Part shown: positions 5,312-6,024 of the stretch, piece by piece | How positions within the stretch are numbered: the first letter of the stretch is position 1 | Layout of the letters: the number at the start of each line of letters is the position of its first letter | Origin: an uncultured Synergistales bacterium | GTDB taxonomy: Bacteria; Synergistota; Synergistia; Synergistales; Aminobacteriaceae | Direction: 5' to 3' | Assembly (NCBI GenBank): GCA_905233515.1 | Contig: CAJOEQ010000059.1 | Coordinates: 1-6,024, forward strand | DNA length: 6,024 nucleotides | Position numbers and translations under genes: made by a program | The notes under the pieces: model-generated | What the model was told of the DNA's origin: nothing | What the model saw: only the letters and a program-made list of their open reading frames with translations | Database searches by the model: none

Positions 5312-6024
5312 TTATTCTTGACTTATCTTATAAAGACTCCATGCTAAAATTAAAATCTCAATCGGCAAAAATATTGTTATAGCCTTATATACCCAGTAAT
5401 TAGCAATTAAATCATAAAGCGGCGCATATTCTCTAACTGGAGCAATTAAATATCTCATCACAGAGAAAAGAATTAACGCAAGCGGAGCTATAACGGGATA
5501 AAATTTTTTATTCTCCCTGATTGATATTGATAAAATTTTGCGCTCAATTATTAATAATAATATAACTGAACACGCCGCAAAAATTGAGTAATATATTTGC
5601 ACAGGATGCCTATAAACTCCGGCGGGGTCATTCAAAAAATGTACAGCCGTGAAAAATTTTGACTCGATTCCTTTGCAGCAGCCATTAAGAAAACAACCCC
5701 AGCGGCCTATTGATATAGCTAATAATGCAGGAATAGCAGAGACTTCACATAATTTGCCGAACGAAATTTTTTTACTGAATAGACACATGAATAACGCTCC
5801 GAAAAATGCCCCTAAAATTGCGCCGACTTCTTCAACACCGCCGCGATTTATATCAAGCAACAAAGAAGGACTATTATAATAAATTCGCCAATTTCTTATA
5901 TATTCAGGAGCTCGCGAGCCCAGTAACATGCAAAAAAATGCAACTGCCATAATTTTCCGCGATTCGTCCTCGTCAAGCTCATAAAGTTTTAATCTTTTCA
6001 ACGCAAATATTATCGCAATTGACA
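5312..6024 (-). CDS. lgt: Prolipoprotein diacylglyceryl transferase (Lgt)-like membrane protein, N-terminus outside window
   Basis: Polytopic membrane protein of the Lgt family, whose classic members move a diacylglyceryl group from phosphatidylglycerol to the lipobox Cys of prolipoproteins. A TTG at 6001 would give 229 residues (numbering used here), but the frame stays open to the edge with hydrophobic codons (SIAIIFA), so this is almost certainly part of the first membrane helix and the true start lies beyond the window. The signature GRWGCFLNGCCKG (99-111) and HPVQIYY (132-138) identify the family and its Cys-containing GCC subtype; RYLIAPVR (183-190) matches the C-terminal Arg region. 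R100 and R183 align with E. coli R143 and R239. By my alignment the H103 position is V59 (GGVEEVGAILG for GGxxFHGGLIG), N146 is C103, E151 is C108 and E243 is A187. Function as a true Lgt is likely by family but not assured; a paralog is possible. A hairpin follows the stop. Confidence 0.78.
   Translation of the reverse strand, partial: SIAIIFALKRLKLYELDEDESRKIMAVAFFCMLLGSRAPEYIRNWRIYYNSPSLLLDINRGGVEEVGAILGAFFGALFMCLFSKKISFGKLCEVSAIPALLAISIGRWGCFLNGCCKGIESKFFTAVHFLNDPAGVYRHPVQIYYSIFAACSVILLLIIERKILSISIRENKKFYPVIAPLALILFSVMRYLIAPVREYAPLYDLIANYWVYKAITIFLPIEILILAWSLYKISQE

Noticed and set aside
5649..5879. 76-codon plus-strand frame
   Set aside because: Antisense to the conserved Lgt-like signature region, with no supporting signals.
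5312..6001. Taking TTG at 6001 as the true start of the Lgt-like gene
   Set aside because: The frame remains open to the window edge with hydrophobic residues typical of the first Lgt membrane helix, so the gene is cut by the window.

Overview
This is an AT-rich bacterial window with five protein-coding genes. Four lie on the minus strand and one on the plus strand. I found no RNA genes, insertion sequences, phage genes or CRISPR repeats. The predicted proteins point to a bacterium with a periplasm: a two-PDZ HtrA/Do-type protease with a Sec signal peptide, and a member of the Lgt lipoprotein-modification family. Low GC, strong AGGAGG-type ribosome binding sites, a TTG start and a D-lactate dehydrogenase suggest a fermentative anaerobe. 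A gut-type Synergistota or similar low-GC diderm is a guess from overall protein flavour, not shown by any marker here.

Layout. Positions 31-1341 (minus) encode a CPA2-family cation/proton antiporter. Positions 1386-2324 (minus) encode a ribokinase-like PfkB sugar kinase, 44 nt upstream of the antiporter and probably cotranscribed with it. Positions 2325-2498 are a divergent promoter region with a good sigma70-type promoter for the plus-strand gene, a candidate extended -10 promoter for the kinase, and a perfect 10-bp inverted repeat over the plus-strand -35 box. Positions 2499-3485 (plus) encode a D-lactate/D-2-hydroxyacid dehydrogenase that resembles VanH. Positions 3486-3546 hold a terminator between convergent genes. 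Positions 3547-5043 (minus) encode the HtrA-type protease. Positions 5044-5311 are a leader without a gene, ending at a hairpin behind the next gene. From 5312 to the window edge (minus) is an Lgt-like membrane protein whose N-terminus lies outside the window.

The genes look like ordinary chromosomal housekeeping and accessory functions: ion homeostasis, sugar phosphorylation, pyruvate/D-lactate redox, envelope protein quality control and lipoprotein processing. They do not form one obvious pathway. The most noteworthy details are at residue level. The kinase has Arg where the PfkB anion-hole motif normally has Gly. The Lgt-like protein keeps the two key arginines but lacks several other residues important in E. 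coli Lgt. In the DNA, the operator-like palindrome at 2398-2433 and the alternative hairpins at 3493-3544 deserve a look. I see no convincing new multi-gene system.
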